Shown: positions 11,894 through 13,910 of the stretch, one piece after another
Position numbering within the stretch: the stretch's first letter is position 1
How the letters are laid out: the number at the start of each line of letters is the position of its first letter
From: Phycisphaerae bacterium
GTDB lineage: Bacteria > Planctomycetota > Phycisphaerae > Phycisphaerales > SM1A02
NCBI GenBank assembly: GCA_002718515.1
Contig: PBEX01000011.1
Location: forward strand, 26,179-40,088
Direction of reading: 5' to 3'
Length of the DNA stretch: 13,910 nucleotides
Translations under genes and position numbers: made by a program
The notes under the pieces: generated by a model
Seen by the model: only the letters and a program-made list of their open reading frames with translations
Database searches by the model: none
What the model was told of the DNA's origin: nothing

Positions 11894-13819
11894 TTACTCG
11901 TTAATTTCACTTTTATAGAGTGAACGAACATCGGCAATGGCTTGCTTCTTGGTACCAGGTTGTTCTACTTCAAACACCTTTCCATTAATAGTGGCCTTTG
12001 CTCTCCAGTATTTACCGACCTTTTTGGCCTCAACATCTATGTCGTTTGCATCTGGCCACACAATTTCAGGCTGTTTTTCCTCGTCAGTTTTTTGATCACC
12101 GGCTTCTTTTGATTCTTCGTCAGCTTTTTGTTGGCGCAGTTCGTCCAGCTGCTCGGTTAAATCTTCAATTTGCTCCTCGATGGCTTCGGCTTCACTTTCT
12201 GACTTTTCAAGTTCTTCATCAATTTCTGGTAGTCGAGCAATAAGCTCTTCTTTTTCTTCTTCAAGCTCAGTTCGCTCATCAAGAATCTCGTCCTGTCTGT
12301 CCGTGGCCATTTCGAGTTCTTCTTCGAGCTCTCTGATTTGCTCATCCAGTTTGCTTTTCGGTTTTTCTTTTGGCGGCACAAATTCACTGATTTTTACAAA
12401 CTCATCAAGGTACTTTTTAATTGTGTTCAGGTTTGTTTGCTTACCGTCAATTAAGCAAAAACGGCGAATATATGAGGCTGTTATTTCTTCGTGGGTTAAT
12501 CCATCCGTTACTTTTTGCTTTAGCCAGTCATGTATAATTGCCACTTTTGGTGCGCGTGCGTAGCACTTAACTTCTTCATCAGCTTTTGATAAGTACTCCA
12601 CCAGCGCTTTTTGCACATCTCCACTGGCTTCGTTTTCTTCACCTTTAATGATGACCTTTATTTTTTCTATATTTGAATCGAGTTTAAAGCTCTCATAGTG
12701 TATTTGCGTTTCAATAAGCGAGTGGCCAAGAACTCTGTGACGATAAGCCGAGCGTGATTCACCTTCTTTGGCGTGTTCTTCATAAGTTATTTCTGTATAT
12801 AAAGCACGGCAATCTTTAAAGCTAAAGTAACCGTCCTGCAGTAATCCTTTAATATTTCTGTTTAGTGTTGGACTATATTTTTTGTTTATACCGCTGTTGT
12901 GGCTGTAATCTCTTTTATCGCCGCCCAGAACAGTGCTTGTAACTTCTTCACCGCGTACATTTTTATAAATTAGCGGTTCCGCTTTAGTTTCTTTTCTAAG
13001 CTTTTTCAGTGCCTTGCATACAATACCGCTATCAATCATTGATGGTATTTCGTATGGTTTAATTTCTTCAAACAAATGACGGTTTTTTGTTTTTAGCTGA
13101 CCTGAGAACAAAAGCGTTGATTTATTTACGGCTTTCATTTCGCCAGTTTTCATGACCTCGGTTAATCGTCTGCCAGTTGCTATGGCAATGCCAATAGCAA
13201 GGTCTGATACGCTTGGATCATCCTTGGTCAGTAGTGATGTTGTGAGGCTTTTTATCCAATCAGGATTAACCTGTACTTGGTTTAATAATTTGGCTTTCAA
13301 GTTCTTTGAATTTTGATCGCTTATAAAGTCTTTGTATGAACCTTTTGGTTCAAACATGTAATAAGCATGATGCTCTATACGCAGTTTTAACAGGTCACTT
13401 TTAAAGCTTGAACCACTCCGGGCATTGGCTCTCAGTTTTATTAAATTTTCGCGAAGTGTCTCGATTGGCAATTCTGGATCAAGCATTTCTGCCAAGTTAT
13501 CAACCGAGTCTGAATACTTATTAATAAAGGCATTCACATGCTTTTCTATTGCGTGATGCTTAAAGTTTAATGACTTTATTGCACTACGGTAACCTTCCAT
13601 AATTTGCGTATAGTATCGGTAAGATACGTTGGGCTTTTCTAATATCTCACCTGTCTTTTTATCAACGACAATATTAAGCCTTTTATCCTCTGTACGAGCG
13701 ATGGTGTTACATCTGTCTGTTATATACTTAGCCGCGCCACTGTCTTTGGTTTGTGCAAATTCGGTGATGTCCTGAACCTGCTTAGCTATTTTCTCAACTC
13801 TATTTTTTGATTCACTCAT
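11894..13819 (-). CDS. telN: Protelomerase (telomere resolvase), TelN/TelK type
   Basis: 641 residues, the length of N15 TelN and of TelK. It cuts and rejoins the palindromic telomere junction made by replication, leaving covalently closed hairpin ends. The tyrosine-recombinase catalytic set is visible: Arg218 in TGRRLTEV, Lys243 in SGQLKTK, Lys335 and Arg338 in FKDCRALYTE, His366 in LGHSLIETQ and the nucleophile Tyr375 in HYESFKL, nine residues after the His. Residues 1-180 form the helical N-terminal domain; about 405-485 (IIHDWLKQKV, TASYIRRFCL) correspond to the DNA-binding stirrup part; 486-585 are a long acidic coiled coil; 586-641 are a small terminal domain (VGKYWRAKATINGKVFEV). The start is ATG 13819, with AAGGCAG upstream and a clear promoter 40 bases before. 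In related plasmids the telomere lies just upstream of this gene, which here means beyond 13910. Confidence 0.93.
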   Translation of the reverse strand: MSESKNRVEKIAKQVQDITEFAQTKDSGAAKYITDRCNTIARTEDKRLNIVVDKKTGEILEKPNVSYRYYTQIMEGYRSAIKSLNFKHHAIEKHVNAFINKYSDSVDNLAEMLDPELPIETLRENLIKLRANARSGSSFKSDLLKLRIEHHAYYMFEPKGSYKDFISDQNSKNLKAKLLNQVQVNPDWIKSLTTSLLTKDDPSVSDLAIGIAIATGRRLTEVMKTGEMKAVNKSTLLFSGQLKTKNRHLFEEIKPYEIPSMIDSGIVCKALKKLRKETKAEPLIYKNVRGEEVTSTVLGGDKRDYSHNSGINKKYSPTLNRNIKGLLQDGYFSFKDCRALYTEITYEEHAKEGESRSAYRHRVLGHSLIETQIHYESFKLDSNIEKIKVIIKGEENEASGDVQKALVEYLSKADEEVKCYARAPKVAIIHDWLKQKVTDGLTHEEITASYIRRFCLIDGKQTNLNTIKKYLDEFVKISEFVPPKEKPKSKLDEQIRELEEELEMATDRQDEILDERTELEEEKEELIARLPEIDEELEKSESEAEAIEEQIEDLTEQLDELRQQKADEESKEAGDQKTDEEKQPEIVWPDANDIDVEAKKVGKYWRAKATINGKVFEVEQPGTKKQAIADVRSLYKSEINE

Positions 13820-13846
13820 TTTATATCTGCCTTTTAAAATAAAAAC

Positions 13847-13899
13847 TCAACTGTACCATTAACAATCTAGCATTGATTAAAAAATGTGTCAACTGTACC
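13847..13899. repeat. Two direct GGTACAGTTGA boxes at the protelomerase promoter
   Basis: Read on the minus strand, GGTACAGTTGA occurs at 13889-13899, overlapping the -35 box, and at 13847-13857, near the transcription start; the two are 42 bases apart, four helical turns. A further GGGTAC lies at 13901-13906. The placement suggests operators for repression, by the protelomerase itself or another regulator. Confidence 0.6.
13864..13892 (-). promoter_or_regulatory. Protelomerase promoter
   Basis: On the minus strand a perfect TTGACA (13887-13892), 17-base spacer and TAGATT (13864-13869, five of six if G is counted against TATAAT as a single core mismatch, otherwise four). The start point would be near 13857, giving a leader of about 38 bases. 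It lies between the two GGTACAGTTGA boxes. Confidence 0.65.
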
Positions 13900-13910
13900 C
13901 GTACCCATCT

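Noticed and set aside
12180..12563. Plus-strand 127-codon Ser-rich open frame
   Set aside because: It is the complement of the Glu/Lys-rich coiled coil of the protelomerase; the Ser runs are only the antisense of Glu codons.
1..13910. CRISPR array, tRNA or rRNA genes, insertion sequences
   Set aside because: No regularly spaced repeats, no cloverleaf or rRNA sequence noticed, and no transposase among the translated frames.

Overview
The window looks like the replication, telomere-resolution and immunity end of an N15-type linear phage-plasmid (a temperate phage whose prophage is a linear plasmid with closed hairpin ends). The evidence is a complete protelomerase gene (11894-13819, minus strand), a very large RepA-type TOPRIM-primase/helicase gene (6943-10692, plus), a repressor gene (4987-5451, plus), a divergent Cro-like gene (4666-4911, minus) and a Q-like antiterminator gene (4016-4663, minus). 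As I recall the N15 map, order and relative orientation are the same as its telN - repA - cB / cro - Q block read in reverse complement. The base composition is AT-rich and the proteins resemble those of marine Gammaproteobacteria (Pseudoalteromonas, Vibrio, Shewanella or Halomonas type). The genus is inference only.

Layout, right to left. 13820-13910 holds the protelomerase promoter, with repeated GGTACAGTTGA boxes. The telomere palindrome itself is not in the window and probably lies just beyond 13910. 11894-13819 is the protelomerase, followed by a hairpin. 11319-11835 holds two small unknown minus-strand genes, and 10841-11290 two small plus-strand genes separated by a strong terminator. 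6943-10692 is repA. 6480-6942 is a dense control region: divergent promoters around a palindrome, a roughly 350-nt repA leader with two hairpins sharing the loop CGGCAA, and on the opposite strand a promoter and terminator that would define an antisense RNA of about 195 nt. 5420-6479 is a three-gene minus-strand cassette (a small low-complexity protein with a glycine-rich tail, a five-helix membrane protein and a one-helix membrane protein) inserted between repA and the repressor gene. 4912-4986 is the repressor/cro switch with a perfect 8+8 palindrome.

Left of the switch, cro, Q and ten further genes are packed head to tail on the minus strand with gaps of a few bases or short overlaps, so they look like one lytic transcript: a Lar-like zinc-ribbon protein, a one-helix membrane protein, two small basic proteins (one of 55 residues), a C5-cytosine DNA methyltransferase, a small unknown, a MazG-like protein, a cysteine-rich phage protein, a small Q/N-rich protein and the start of an rdgC gene that runs off the left edge.

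How it fits together: in the lysogen, the repressor would shut off the cro-Q transcript while RepA replicates the linear plasmid and the protelomerase resolves replicated telomeres into hairpins. The antisense RNA and the structured leader are the likely copy-number control. On induction the leftward operon would be expressed; it carries DNA-protection functions (methyltransferase, Lar-like protein, RdgC) as well as Q. Partition genes, telomere, lysis genes and virion genes are not seen and presumably lie outside the window.
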